Positions 34,462 to 43,018 of a DNA stretch of 64,000 bases are shown here, in pieces (positions within the stretch are counted from its first letter, which is position 1; each line of letters opens with the position of its first letter). This stretch comes from an uncultured Dorea sp. (lineage in GTDB: Bacteria > Bacillota > Clostridia > Lachnospirales > Lachnospiraceae). The notes under the pieces were generated by a model. The model was not told the DNA's origin, made no database searches, and was given only the letters and a program-made list of their open reading frames with translations. The translations under genes were made by a program, and so were the position numbers. Location: positions 53,231 to 117,230 of the forward strand of contig CAJTRE010000002.1 of the NCBI GenBank assembly GCA_910578495.1, read 5' to 3'.

Positions 34462-35505
34462 TTATGCTTTAATTGCCCAGCGCATCTTTGTAGAGCGGGC
34501 GCGTCCATTTTTCACACACTCTTCTGCGGATGGACGAATGACATCTTTACAGATTGCTTCGTATTCTCCGACTTTATAGAATTCTTTAAAAGACTTCTTT
34601 ACCAGACGGTCTTCACCGGAATGGAACGTAAGAATTGCCGCCCGTCCCCCGGAGTTTAACACGTGAGGAAGTTTCTCTAAAAATTCATAAAGCACTTCAT
34701 ACTCTTGGTTCACATCAATACGAAGCGCTTGGAAGGTACGCTGACAAGATTTCTTCACCGCCTCTTTCTGCTCTCCTTTCGGCAGGAAAGATAATGCTTC
34801 CTCAATTACTTTCTGAAGATCCGTTGTCTGCATAATCTCCTCCCCCTGTCTTTGCTTTCGGATTACGACTTCCGCAATTTCTTCTGCATAAGGTTCGTCT
34901 GCATTTTCAATCAACATCCCTGCCAGTTCTTCAAACTCTATGCCCTTTAATCTCTCCGCCGCACTGATTCCTTTCTGCGGATTCATGCGAAGATCTAACG
35001 GACCGGCAGCTTTATATGAAAATCCTCGGTCCGGATTATCAATCTGCATAGATGACACTCCAAGATCTGCCAAAATAAAATCAAATTTCCCTGTTTCTTG
35101 CACCAGTTGGTCAACATCTCTAAAATTCATTAATTTTACAGTCAGAATATCCGAGCTGAAGCCCGATTTCTCTAATCGCTCTCTTGTCTTAGCCGACTCA
35201 ATCGGATCTACATCCAGAGCATAGATATGTCCTTGTCCGTTCAGACATTTTAGCATCTCTTTTGTGTGCCCGCCATAGCCAAGTGTTGCATCAAGCCCGG
35301 TCTGTCCCGGCTGTATATTGAGAAAATCCAAAATCTCTTTCACCATAATAGAGATATGCATTCCCGCCGGTGTACTTCCCTTGGCAATAACTTTAGAAAT
35401 GGTATCCGCATACTTCTCGGGCTGGTGCTCCTTGTATTTCTCTTTATAACTTCTCGGGTGTGTGCCCGAATAACGCACACGCCGTTTATGCTGTTCTGTT
35501 TCCAT
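34462..35505 (-). CDS. rsmH: 16S rRNA m4C1402 methyltransferase RsmH (MraW family)
   Basis: About 347 residues. SAM-dependent methyltransferase: HISIMVKEILDFL, the SAM site DATLGYGGHTKEML, LDVDPIES, FDFILADLGVSSMQ and the catalytic region DNPDRGFSY; the C-terminal FHSGEDRLVKKSF is typical of the family. The start is ATG 35505 with AAGGGGGA upstream. An N-terminal basic extension of about 50 residues (ETEQHKRRVRYSGTHPRSYKEKY) is longer than in classical RsmH and typical of copies outside the dcw cluster. None of the cell-division genes are next to it. Confidence 0.9.
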   Translation of the reverse strand: METEQHKRRVRYSGTHPRSYKEKYKEHQPEKYADTISKVIAKGSTPAGMHISIMVKEILDFLNIQPGQTGLDATLGYGGHTKEMLKCLNGQGHIYALDVDPIESAKTRERLEKSGFSSDILTVKLMNFRDVDQLVQETGKFDFILADLGVSSMQIDNPDRGFSYKAAGPLDLRMNPQKGISAAERLKGIEFEELAGMLIENADEPYAEEIAEVVIRKQRQGEEIMQTTDLQKVIEEALSFLPKGEQKEAVKKSCQRTFQALRIDVNQEYEVLYEFLEKLPHVLNSGGRAAILTFHSGEDRLVKKSFKEFYKVGEYEAICKDVIRPSAEECVKNGRARSTKMRWAIKA

Positions 35506-35643
35506 AACATCCCCCTTATAATCCCTATGCTCATTCACATAATTTTTCATCATTTCTTTGTATTTTGTTCCCTCATATTTTAACATTCCAAAGACTACTT
35601 GTAAATCTGTTTAAAAAGTGCAGGCACTTTTCGGAACCTTTTA

Positions 35644-36363
35644 CTAATAATCAATCCCTTTTCTTTTGTAAAATACATGGAACACCACATATCCCACTAC
35701 TATCCATGCAATACATACTGCAAATGCAATCACATTATCTTTTCCAAACAGATCTTTACCGTTTACTGCTGATAAGAACATGGTCCGAAAAGAAGTAGTC
35801 GGCACTAATACAGCAATCTTTGTAATCACTTCATTCAATCCGGAAAATAATGGTGGTATCATTATAATCAATAAAAGCGGTGTACTAATTGTTCCTGCGG
35901 AACTTTGATCTTTTGCCAAAAGTCCTGTCACTGCTCCAAGAAAGGAAAGTCCAAAAGACGCCAGCAATACCGCTGCAATATATACAATCAGGTGCTCCGC
36001 CTCTCCACCTGCCAAAAAGAATATAAGCAGTGCATCTATAAGCGTAAGTACCAGACAAACTTCCAGTTTTGCCGCCAGAAATTCTATGCCTTTTACATTC
36101 GCCAGCATAAGGGAACGAAGTGTGTATTTTTCTTTCTCCTCAGCAATCATCATAGGAAGAATGGTTGCCGGTACTATAGCAATAGACATAATAGCACAAA
36201 GCTGTAACACATACGCTCCATCCATGCCGATCATATCGCTGAATAGATAATTATAAAGCACACAGAACAGTACCGGAATTGCCAGTGACACCAACAGGTT
36301 TTTGTTCATCACACAGTTTTTAAAATCTTTCTTAATCAATGTATTTACAATACGCATATTCAT
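35644..36363 (-). CDS. ABC-2 type transporter permease
   Basis: A 239-residue membrane protein with six predicted helices. The short conserved stretch MIAEEKEKYTLRSLM after helix 2 and the GLLAKDQSSAGT loop are shared with the permease at 38752-39486 (LIIAEEKENQTLAVL, ALYAKDKNSANV), so the two are paralogs. It ends in basic YKRKGIDY. It starts 1 bp after the ATPase gene's stop. The substrate is unknown. Confidence 0.88.
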   Translation of the reverse strand: MNMRIVNTLIKKDFKNCVMNKNLLVSLAIPVLFCVLYNYLFSDMIGMDGAYVLQLCAIMSIAIVPATILPMMIAEEKEKYTLRSLMLANVKGIEFLAAKLEVCLVLTLIDALLIFFLAGGEAEHLIVYIAAVLLASFGLSFLGAVTGLLAKDQSSAGTISTPLLLIIMIPPLFSGLNEVITKIAVLVPTTSFRTMFLSAVNGKDLFGKDNVIAFAVCIAWIVVGYVVFHVFYKRKGIDY

Positions 36364-36364
36364 C

Positions 36365-37198
36365 TTAATTTTCCTCCTTTGTCAGCTTCAAAAATACATC
36401 CTTCAGACTCGGCTCTTTAGAATGGATAGTCTGAATCTCTCCCACATCTTTTAAAACTTCTATCATACTTTCTCTGTCAAGAGACGTCTCGTATTTTCTG
36501 TCTTTTGTAACGATTTCCACCCGCTTTTCGGCATATTTTAATTTCAATTCTTCCGGTTTTCCACTCTCTACAATACTGCCATGATTCAAAAATGCGATAC
36601 GGTGGCACAATTCATCTGCTTCTTCCATATTGTGAGTAGTCAAAAATACGGTCGTTCCTTCCGCATTTAACTTCCGAATCAAGTCTCTTACCTCTTCTGC
36701 CGTTGCCGGATCCAGATTCGCCGTCGGCTCATCTAAGAACAATAACTGTGGTTCGTGAAGAATGGTTCTCGCAAAAACCAATCTCTGTTTCATACCCCTG
36801 GATAATTTTTCTACTTTTTTCTTTTTTGCATCCAAAAGCTCTACCGCCTCAAGAATTTCTTTAATCCTGTGTTTTTTATTTGTAATTCCATAAATATCTG
36901 CAAATATTTCTAAATTTTCATATACACTCAATTTCTCATACAGTCCGCTCATATCACTCATAATTCCGATTTGTTGTTTGATATTCGGAGAAAATGGATT
37001 TTCTCCCAGAACTTTCATAACTCCTGCATCACTGTGAAGCTGTCCTGTCAATAACTTTAATGTCGTTGTCTTTCCTGCCCCGGATGGACCAAGATACCCG
37101 AATATCTCTCCCCGTCTTACTTCCATATCACAGTCTTTCAGAGCTGTCACATTTCCAAATGATTTTGTAAGTCCGTTTACTTCAATAATATTTTTCAT
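36365..37198 (-). CDS. ABC transporter ATP-binding protein
   Basis: A 277-residue NBD: Walker A GPSGAGKTTTLK, Q-loop region IGIMSDMSGLYE with Ser in place of the usual Gln context, signature LSRGMKQRLVFAR, Walker B LLFLDEPTANLD, and the H-loop TTHNMEEAD. A C-terminal accessory domain (about 215-277) follows, as in DrrA/CcmA-like exporters. It partners with the permease at 35644. The dead ATPase part of the LytTR fusion at 39499 resembles this protein, so they may share an origin. Confidence 0.92.
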   Translation of the reverse strand: MKNIIEVNGLTKSFGNVTALKDCDMEVRRGEIFGYLGPSGAGKTTTLKLLTGQLHSDAGVMKVLGENPFSPNIKQQIGIMSDMSGLYEKLSVYENLEIFADIYGITNKKHRIKEILEAVELLDAKKKKVEKLSRGMKQRLVFARTILHEPQLLFLDEPTANLDPATAEEVRDLIRKLNAEGTTVFLTTHNMEEADELCHRIAFLNHGSIVESGKPEELKLKYAEKRVEIVTKDRKYETSLDRESMIEVLKDVGEIQTIHSKEPSLKDVFLKLTKEEN

Positions 37199-37304
37199 GT
37201 CTGCACCTTCCTTTGTGTTGTTTCGTTATCCTCATTATACGTTTTTTCCTATAAAAAACCATATATTTTCGATGAATGGAGCATATGAGAGGATAAATGG
37301 AGTC

Positions 37305-37342
37305 AAAAAAAATCTGTCTGGAGACAATTGTTCCCAGACAGA
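37305..37342 (-). terminator. Strong terminator after the ferredoxin-like gene
   Basis: On the minus strand TCTGTCTGG and CCAGACAGA (stem 9 bp, 37313-37321 and 37334-37342) are followed by eight Ts (complement of 37305-37312). Confidence 0.88.
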
Positions 37343-37384
37343 CTACGAGTATCCTCCTCAAAATATCATTTTCTTTTTCTAAAG

Positions 37385-38020
37385 CTAACCAAGAATCGTT
37401 CCGTTAATGGATATGGTGGTTACTTGTAACGGCAAAGACTTTCCACTATCCTCCAAGGCTTTTTTCGTAACAAACTCAAGTCCGCCGCAGCATGGGACTT
37501 CCATCCGAAGTACGGTTATACTCTGAATGTCATTACCGGCAATAATCTGTGTAAGTTTCTCGCCATAATCTACCCCATCCAGTTTCGTACATCCAATCAG
37601 CGTAATCTTGCCCTGCATAAACTCCTGATGCACGTTCGCATAAGCATAAGCTGTACAATCTGCCGCAATTAGCAGGTCTGCCCCGTCAAAGTAAGGCGCA
37701 TTCACCGGGACAAGTTTTATCTGGCATGGCCACTGTCCAAGCTGAGAGGACACCTTCGCTGCCTGTGACGCATTCTGTTCTTTCTTCCTTTTATTTTCTG
37801 ACACTGCCTGTTCATCATAAGCGGCTGCTTCTCTCTCCACGAAAGTAATCGCCCCTGTCGGACATTCCGGCAGACAGTCACCAAGACCGTCACAGTAATC
37901 ATCCCGGAGAAGTTTGGCTTTCCCGTTCACCATTCCAATCGCTCCCTCGTGACAGGCACTTGCACAAGCGCCGCATCCATTACATTTTTCCTCGTCAATT
38001 TGAATAATTCTTCGTATCAT
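37385..38020 (-). CDS. 4Fe-4S ferredoxin-type protein with extra C-terminal domain
   Basis: About 211 residues. Two 4Fe-4S motifs are at the N-terminus: CNGCGACASAC and a modified second set CDGLGDCLPEC, followed by PTGAI. The remaining 140 residues are a separate domain with conserved LIAADCTAYAYANVHQEFM and LRMEVPCCGG. The start is ATG 38020 (AGGAGG 9 bases upstream); the ATG at 38029 sits directly on the ribosome binding site. It is divergent from a Crp/Fnr gene with a shared 14-bp palindrome. It probably carries electrons or senses redox state together with that regulator (inference). Confidence 0.88.
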   Translation of the reverse strand: MIRRIIQIDEEKCNGCGACASACHEGAIGMVNGKAKLLRDDYCDGLGDCLPECPTGAITFVEREAAAYDEQAVSENKRKKEQNASQAAKVSSQLGQWPCQIKLVPVNAPYFDGADLLIAADCTAYAYANVHQEFMQGKITLIGCTKLDGVDYGEKLTQIIAGNDIQSITVLRMEVPCCGGLEFVTKKALEDSGKSLPLQVTTISINGTILG

Positions 38021-38100
38021 ATATGTCATCCTCCTGTTATCAGAACTATTTGTTCTTGCATCTTACAACCAGAGTATATTATAATTAAAACATAAATTCT

Positions 38101-38114
38101 GTGGTTATAACCAC
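38101..38114. promoter_or_regulatory. Perfect 14-bp palindrome, candidate Crp/Fnr operator
   Basis: GTGGTTATAACCAC lies between the divergent ferredoxin and Crp-type genes. On the plus strand TTGCAT (38056-38061) and TATAAT (38080-38085) form a promoter with an 18-bp spacer, so the palindrome falls just after the start site, fitting autorepression. Confidence 0.65.
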
Positions 38115-38128
38115 GAAATGAGATTTTT

Positions 38129-38776
38129 ATGAAAAAAATTCAAACACTATTATTTCAAAACATTACGGAAAGCGAATGGGACGATATGTGCGCTCAAAAT
38201 TGTATGCGGACGCAGTATTTTGGTAAAAACGCAATCATCTTCCACATGGGAGACATGATACGGGAAATCGGAATCGTCCTGTCAGGAAATATCAATATCG
38301 AAAATATAGATCTTTGGGGAAATAAAAGTCTTCTGAACAACATCTGCGCAGGACAGCTTTTTGCAGAGACTTATGCTCTTTGCAAAGAACCTATCATGGT
38401 AAATGCCATCGCCGCCGAAACTTCTGAGATACTTTTCTTAAACGCTGATATTCTTACGGATTTCCGGTACGAAAACTGCTCTTGGCATATGAAGATTACA
38501 AAAAATATGCTCCACATATTGCTTCAAAAAAATATGGCGCTGGCAAACCGTATTTTCTGCACTACTCCCAAGACCATCCGGGAACGGCTGCTCATTTACC
38601 TGTCCTCAGAATCTTCCAAAGCAAAAAGCACCACGTTCCAAATTCCATTTAACCGGCAAGAGCTTGCCGATTATTTAAATCTGGACCGCAGCGCTCTTTC
38701 AAAAGAACTGGGGAAAATGCGTGACGACGGCATTCTCCGGTTTCGTAAAAATCAATTTACACTGTTTGATATTTGA
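38129..38776 (+). CDS. Crp/Fnr-family transcriptional regulator
   Basis: A 215-residue protein: a cyclic-nucleotide-type sensor domain (1-140) and a winged helix with the recognition helix NRQELADYLNLDRSALSKELGKMRDDG. It lacks an obvious N-terminal Fe-S Cys set of Fnr. It sits divergently from the ferredoxin-like gene and probably controls both. Its stop overlaps, tail to tail, the 3' end of the permease gene at 38752 by 25 bp. Confidence 0.9.
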   Translation: MKKIQTLLFQNITESEWDDMCAQNCMRTQYFGKNAIIFHMGDMIREIGIVLSGNINIENIDLWGNKSLLNNICAGQLFAETYALCKEPIMVNAIAAETSEILFLNADILTDFRYENCSWHMKITKNMLHILLQKNMALANRIFCTTPKTIRERLLIYLSSESSKAKSTTFQIPFNRQELADYLNLDRSALSKELGKMRDDGILRFRKNQFTLFDI

Positions 38777-39486
38777 ATCCCGCCCTTTTTCTTATATATC
38801 ACTATCCATGCGATATAGCCGGCCGCGCTCCACAGAGACCATACGACTACGGATAAAACTATTTCCGAAGGTCCAACCGTTACACCGGACACCATCGGAT
38901 AAAAAACACTGGTCAGAAGTGTTGTCGGAAGCACTTTAGAAAACACTCCCAACCGTTCCATTTCTATGGAAAACACCGGAACACACATCATAAAAAGAAC
39001 TCCAAATGTAGCATAGACATTTGCGCTGTTTTTATCTTTCGCATAAAGCGCCACAATTCCTCCAACCGGAAGCAGTGCAGCCGTAATCAGAAAATTAAAC
39101 ACTTGATATATGGGAAACCATGAACGCTCTGGTCCACAAAAAAAGAAGACAACTGCACTGCACAAAAGTTCAAGAACAATTACAGTCAAGGCTTTTGACA
39201 GTAAAAATAAACCATCCCCGATACCGCTTCGTTTTAACACCGCCAGCGTCTGATTTTCTTTCTCCTCGGCTATGATAAGCGGAAAGACGCTCATAGGCAG
39301 TATAGCCAGATTAAAAAATGAAAACATAGATGCAATATATATACCGGCGTTTTTCATCATGTCTGCGCCTACCAGATAATAAAGAATCGGACAGAAACAA
39401 ACGGATACTGAAATCATCAAAAGAGATGTTTTTTCTGTCAGCGCATTATAAATATCTTTTTTCATCAAAACAAATAATTTCTTCAA
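38752..39486 (-). CDS. ABC-2 type permease, partner of the LytTR fusion
   Basis: A 244-residue membrane protein with six helices, paralogous to the permease at 35644 (shared IIAEEKENQTL and AKDKNSAN motifs). It follows the LytTR/ATPase-like fusion gene by 12 bp in one operon. No complete ATPase lies beside it, so it either uses the ATPase encoded at 36365 or works without ATP hydrolysis (inference). Its 3' end overlaps the Crp-type gene on the other strand. Confidence 0.85.
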   Translation of the reverse strand: MKKLFVLMKKDIYNALTEKTSLLMISVSVCFCPILYYLVGADMMKNAGIYIASMFSFFNLAILPMSVFPLIIAEEKENQTLAVLKRSGIGDGLFLLSKALTVIVLELLCSAVVFFFCGPERSWFPIYQVFNFLITAALLPVGGIVALYAKDKNSANVYATFGVLFMMCVPVFSIEMERLGVFSKVLPTTLLTSVFYPMVSGVTVGPSEIVLSVVVWSLWSAAGYIAWIVIYKKKGGIQISNSVN

Positions 39487-39498
39487 CTGACCGCCTCC

Positions 39499-40377
39499 CT
39501 AAAACTCATACATGCTCTTTAATTTTTGAATCTTTCCCTTACTCAAGGGAATATCAGTTTTCTCATACTTGGCAAGCTTTAGAGAATAGGAATTTCTCGT
39601 CCATTTCACAAGTTCAGTCACTTTCTGCATATTGACAATGTAAGAACGGTGACAACGGAAGAAGCCAAAATGAACAAGCTTTTCTTCCAGTTCGCTCATC
39701 TTAAAATTCCCCATATACCGTTCACTCTGCACATACACATAGACCTGCCCGTCATGGGCTTCCGCATAGTCAATTTCTTCTGGATTAAATAAAAATGTTT
39801 TCTCTTGATATGTAACAGAAATCTTACTAATCACAGGAAGTTCCGGGCTATCCTCAGAGGCCTCCATTTTATCAATACAATTTATCTCACCATTCACAAT
39901 CTCATAATGGCTGCCGGGGCACAGACAAGTATTTCGATGAGAGTGTGATATTGTTATCAATTTCCGATTCCCTCCTGCCAGAGACTCCATCCAGCCAAGA
40001 AGCAATTTCCGGGACTTTTCGTCTGCTTCCTCCAATGGATTTATGATTAAGAGAATCGACGGCTTCCTTAAAAGTTCTCTGGCAATGCCGATTCTCTTTT
40101 TCTCTGTATTCGTACATTTTCCAATTTTCGTCTTTAACAAATCAGATAAATGCATCTGTTCCACCGCTTCAACCAGCGTCTCCTTCGTATCTTCCAACTT
40201 TGCAAAAAAATCCAGATATTGCCGAACCGTCATATTTTCATACAGCCCATCCTCATCATCCACAATACCTGCCATACTGTCCATATCCTTTATAATGTAA
40301 TCCGCCTCTCGGCGTCCACCTTCAAAATGAATTAAATTTGTTTGCTCAAATATCTCTTTTAGTCTGTCTTTCATCAT
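39499..40377 (-). CDS. Degenerate ABC ATPase half fused to a LytTR DNA-binding domain
   Basis: A 292-residue fusion. Residues 1-165 resemble an ABC ATPase from the Q-loop to the H-loop, but there is no Walker A; the Q-loop reads IVDDEDGLYENMTV, the signature is KCTNTEKKRIGIAREL, and the Walker B is LLIINPLEEAD, without the Asp-Glu pair. Hydrolysis is therefore very unlikely. Residues 190-292 are a LytTR domain (VYVYVQSERYMGNFKMSELE, FFRCHRSYIVNM). The ATPase-like part could bind the permease encoded next, coupling transporter state to transcription. That role is inferred; the domain calls are solid. Confidence 0.82.
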   Translation of the reverse strand: MMKDRLKEIFEQTNLIHFEGGRREADYIIKDMDSMAGIVDDEDGLYENMTVRQYLDFFAKLEDTKETLVEAVEQMHLSDLLKTKIGKCTNTEKKRIGIARELLRKPSILLIINPLEEADEKSRKLLLGWMESLAGGNRKLITISHSHRNTCLCPGSHYEIVNGEINCIDKMEASEDSPELPVISKISVTYQEKTFLFNPEEIDYAEAHDGQVYVYVQSERYMGNFKMSELEEKLVHFGFFRCHRSYIVNMQKVTELVKWTRNSYSLKLAKYEKTDIPLSKGKIQKLKSMYEF

Positions 40378-40484
40378 CTGCCCGCTTCCAATTCGTCTCT
40401 CACTATAGGGAATTTTTCATTATTTTAGCACACTGTATATTTGATGACAAGACAAACAGGCAAATTGATATGTTACTGAAAATG

Positions 40485-41039
40485 TTACAGTGTTTCTACA
40501 TATTCTTCCAGACAGACACCTTGCTTTTTCATCTCTTTTGCGGCTTTTTTCCCACATAGCGATAATGCCATGGCTCATCGCTGATTCCTGTAATATCTGC
40601 TTTTTCCGCAGTATATCGTTTAATGAAACCATACTTATCTGCATGTTTTGAAAGCCATGCGTAAACTTCCTCCTGAGAACATACGGAAGTATCCGCATTA
40701 ATATCTACACTAAGCCCTAGCTCGTGTTCACTCGTTCCCTGAACCGCCACATAATCTCTGGCTAGCTTTTTCGCTTCACTTTCTGAATATCCGTCCTTTT
40801 CATATGCCTCGATTTTCTCATCCATGATCTGCTGCTGTTCTTGCTCTGTCCGATACCCCTCTCTTACAAATAGCTGTAATCCTATGCCTCTTGCATCGTT
40901 GAACATCTTCTGGAGCATAGGATAGATTCTGGAATCAATTTTTTCTCCATTGGATAATTCCCAAAATCACTAATGCAGCACTGAGAATAGTTCTTTTTAA
41001 GAGTTGTTTCTGCCTTTGTCTTTGTCTCCGTCTTCTCAT
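40485..41039 (-). pseudogene. Broken VanY-like D,D-carboxypeptidase (M15B) gene
   Basis: The 5' end (ATG 41039) encodes a basic segment and a membrane anchor, MRRRRQRQRQ to SAALVILGII, then stops in frame. In another frame homology resumes abruptly with ELSNGEKIDSRIYPMLQ near 40963, so the linker before it is deleted. The catalytic SEHELGLSVDI and EPWHYRYVG follow. At six As near 40545-40550 the frame slips by one; with a seventh A it would continue AAKEMKKQGVCLEEYVETL to a stop at 40485. Two lesions in one gene indicate a pseudogene. The longest open piece, from ATG 40918 to 40529, would still encode the catalytic core but not be exported. Confidence 0.8.
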
Positions 41040-41048
41040 ATAATTTCA

Positions 41049-41089
41049 CCTCATCGTATTAGATTTTTATAATCTGTATAACGATGAGG
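41049..41089. promoter_or_regulatory. Hairpin that includes the vanY-like ribosome binding site
   Basis: CCTCATCGT (41049-41057) and ACGATGAGG (41081-41089) pair perfectly, with an inner AGATT/AATCT stem. On the minus strand the left arm contains the GATGAGGTG Shine-Dalgarno of the vanY-like gene. No T-run follows, so masking of the ribosome binding site is as likely as termination. Confidence 0.5.
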
Positions 41090-41132
41090 CGTTCCAAAAA
41101 GTCAGTATATTTTAAAAATTTAAAACTACGTT

Positions 41133-41705
41133 TTATATCGCTATATCCCGCAGTCTTTTCCGACACTCTCTATAAGCAGGAAAGTATGTTTCTACCTCGC
41201 ACCAGAATTCTTTGGAATGGTTCATATACCGGCGGTGTGACAGTTCATGGACAACTACATAATCCAACAATTCGTCCGGCATGTAGCATAATCGATAATT
41301 AAAATTCAAATTCCCCTTGGCACTGCAGCTTCCCCAGCGCGTTTTCTGATCTCTCACAGAAATCCTGCCATATGTCACGTCCATCTTTACGCTGTAATAT
41401 TGTACACGCTCCGCAATCCTATCTTTCACAACCTGGCGCTCACTTTGTGATAATTCCTCAAATGATGGAAATTCTATCGTGCTCTTTTTCTGCTGTCTTA
41501 CTCCAACTAACCTGACTTTCTCGATAATCCATTTTTTATGAACGTCAATAAACTTTTTGATTTCTCTGTCAGATAAATGTTTTGGAACTCTTGCAAGCAC
41601 TTCCCCTGTGGGCTTTACTTCTAACCCGATAGTTTTTCTGTCAGAACGTTTGATTTCCACAGAAATGTTATTTCTTAATGAAAAAATCTTGTATTGTGTA
41701 ATCAT
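41133..41705 (-). CDS. YgjP/DUF45-type metallopeptidase
   Basis: A 190-residue protein. The N-terminal half has RSDRKTIGLEVKPTGEVLARVPKH; the C-terminal half has KTRWGSCSAKGNLNFNYRL and the zinc motif HELSHRRYMNHSKEFW (HExxH plus a downstream His). This is the YgjP-like/DUF45 family, often called an M48-related or SprT-like peptidase. No signal peptide; it should be cytoplasmic. It follows the EFR1-type gene by 11 bp on the same strand. Confidence 0.9.
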   Translation of the reverse strand: MITQYKIFSLRNNISVEIKRSDRKTIGLEVKPTGEVLARVPKHLSDREIKKFIDVHKKWIIEKVRLVGVRQQKKSTIEFPSFEELSQSERQVVKDRIAERVQYYSVKMDVTYGRISVRDQKTRWGSCSAKGNLNFNYRLCYMPDELLDYVVVHELSHRRYMNHSKEFWCEVETYFPAYRECRKRLRDIAI

Positions 41706-41716
41706 ACGCTCTATCC

Positions 41717-42469
41717 TTATAAATAAAATTTGTTTTCTTTCCGCCCTTCACAGGCTGTTCCAACTTTCTCAATCAGCCCATTTACATATTCTTCTGCCAC
41801 ACTTCTGCATTTCTTCGGACAAATAGTAATACACCGCATACAACTAATACAGACAGTTTTGTCAACTGTTCGTCCATCTTTTGAAATTGCCTGTACTGGA
41901 CACCGGACTGCACATGAGCCACAATTGGTACAAATATCCTCATCTACAAAAATCGGAACGGTTATACCATGCCATTCTTTGTACGGCTGATTTCCCGGAA
42001 ACTCTGGTTTCTCTATCTTATCACCTTTTAACTTCTGAATAATATCCATGCCAAACTGCCGAATCTGCTCTTTATCTAAAGTATCCGGCCACCCCTTACC
42101 ATAGATGTGCATAATATTATGCTCTGTAACAACTGCACAGCCTCCAATAACTTCAAAACCATTTGCACAAACCACATCTGCTAATTCCAACAATGCGTCT
42201 TCAAATGCCCGATTTCCAAATGTCACACAAACAACTGCCGGAGTCTTTGTCCCCTGTATTTTTTGTATACGCTCACGAGCAGTCTGCGGAATTCTGCCCC
42301 CATAACATGGTACTGAAAAAACGCAGACATCCTCTGGCTCAATGTTAATCTCTTCTGTAATATCCTCGCATAAATCAATCACTGTCTTTTCTCCGTCAAA
42401 GACTTCTATCATCTGCTCCGCCACCGTCATGCTTGAGCCTGTTGGGCTAAATGTAATGTTGTATATCAT
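41717..42469 (-). CDS. EFR1-family flavodoxin-ferredoxin protein
   Basis: About 250 residues. Flavodoxin-like N-terminal domain with FMN loop SPTGSSMTV and SVPCYGGRIP, then two 4Fe-4S sets at the C-terminus (CTNCGSCAVRCPVQAI and CISCMRCITICPKKC). This is the EFR1 family ferredoxin common in Clostridia, an electron-transfer protein of unknown partner. The start is ATG 42469 with AAGGAAGG 9 bases upstream, inside the 5' region where an in-frame ATG at 42490 also exists. Confidence 0.92.
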   Translation of the reverse strand: MIYNITFSPTGSSMTVAEQMIEVFDGEKTVIDLCEDITEEINIEPEDVCVFSVPCYGGRIPQTARERIQKIQGTKTPAVVCVTFGNRAFEDALLELADVVCANGFEVIGGCAVVTEHNIMHIYGKGWPDTLDKEQIRQFGMDIIQKLKGDKIEKPEFPGNQPYKEWHGITVPIFVDEDICTNCGSCAVRCPVQAISKDGRTVDKTVCISCMRCITICPKKCRSVAEEYVNGLIEKVGTACEGRKENKFYL

Positions 42470-42495
42470 CTTGAATTTCCTTCCTTTCATCTCTC

Positions 42496-43005
42496 TTACA
42501 GCATCATCCCCATAATGTAATCATCATAATAAACTCCATTCAGCAAGGTAGAATGTTTAATATATCCTTCTACGACAAATCCCAATTTCAAATACATCTG
42601 TACTGCTTTTAAATTATCTGCCCGCACATCTAGTCTCATTTTAGTTGTAATTCCATTTTCCCGTACCCAGTCAGTCACTTGATGTATCAAAGAAGTACCT
42701 ATTCCTCTTCCATGATATTTTTTTGCAACAACGATTCCTAGTTCTGCGATGTGTCTTGATTTAATCTTATGACTGGAAGTAATCGTTGAAAGACCTGCAA
42801 TCTCCTCTCCATCCATCGCCAATAGCATTGTATTCGTTTTGCTGCCTTCAAAACTTTGGAGCAACTCTGCCTGCTCTTTAACATCCAAAGCATATTCATC
42901 TTTTTCAAAGCTCATATAAGTTGTCTCTCCTCCAACCATATTAAAAAATTCAACAACCTTTTCTGCATCTTGTTCCTTTGCTGTTCTATAAATGATATTC
43001 TCCAT
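42496..43005 (-). CDS. GNAT-family acetyltransferase
   Basis: About 169 residues, GNAT fold: acetyl-CoA loop KYHGRGIGTSLIHQV, helix DWVRENGITTKMRLDVRADNLKAVQMYLKLGF and end YYDDYIMGMML. The start is ATG 43005 (AAGGAG 10 bases upstream), 13 bp after the macrodomain gene stop, so translated from the same mRNA. The substrate is not predictable; RimI- or PhnO-like roles are both possible. Confidence 0.9.
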   Translation of the reverse strand: MENIIYRTAKEQDAEKVVEFFNMVGGETTYMSFEKDEYALDVKEQAELLQSFEGSKTNTMLLAMDGEEIAGLSTITSSHKIKSRHIAELGIVVAKKYHGRGIGTSLIHQVTDWVRENGITTKMRLDVRADNLKAVQMYLKLGFVVEGYIKHSTLLNGVYYDDYIMGMML

Positions 43006-43018
43006 TATCTGCTTCTCC

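Noticed and set aside
40420..40698. A 92-codon minus-strand open frame over the vanY-like pseudogene
   Set aside because: It is another frame of the same DNA, with no homology and no ribosome binding site; the catalytic motifs are in the overlapping frame.
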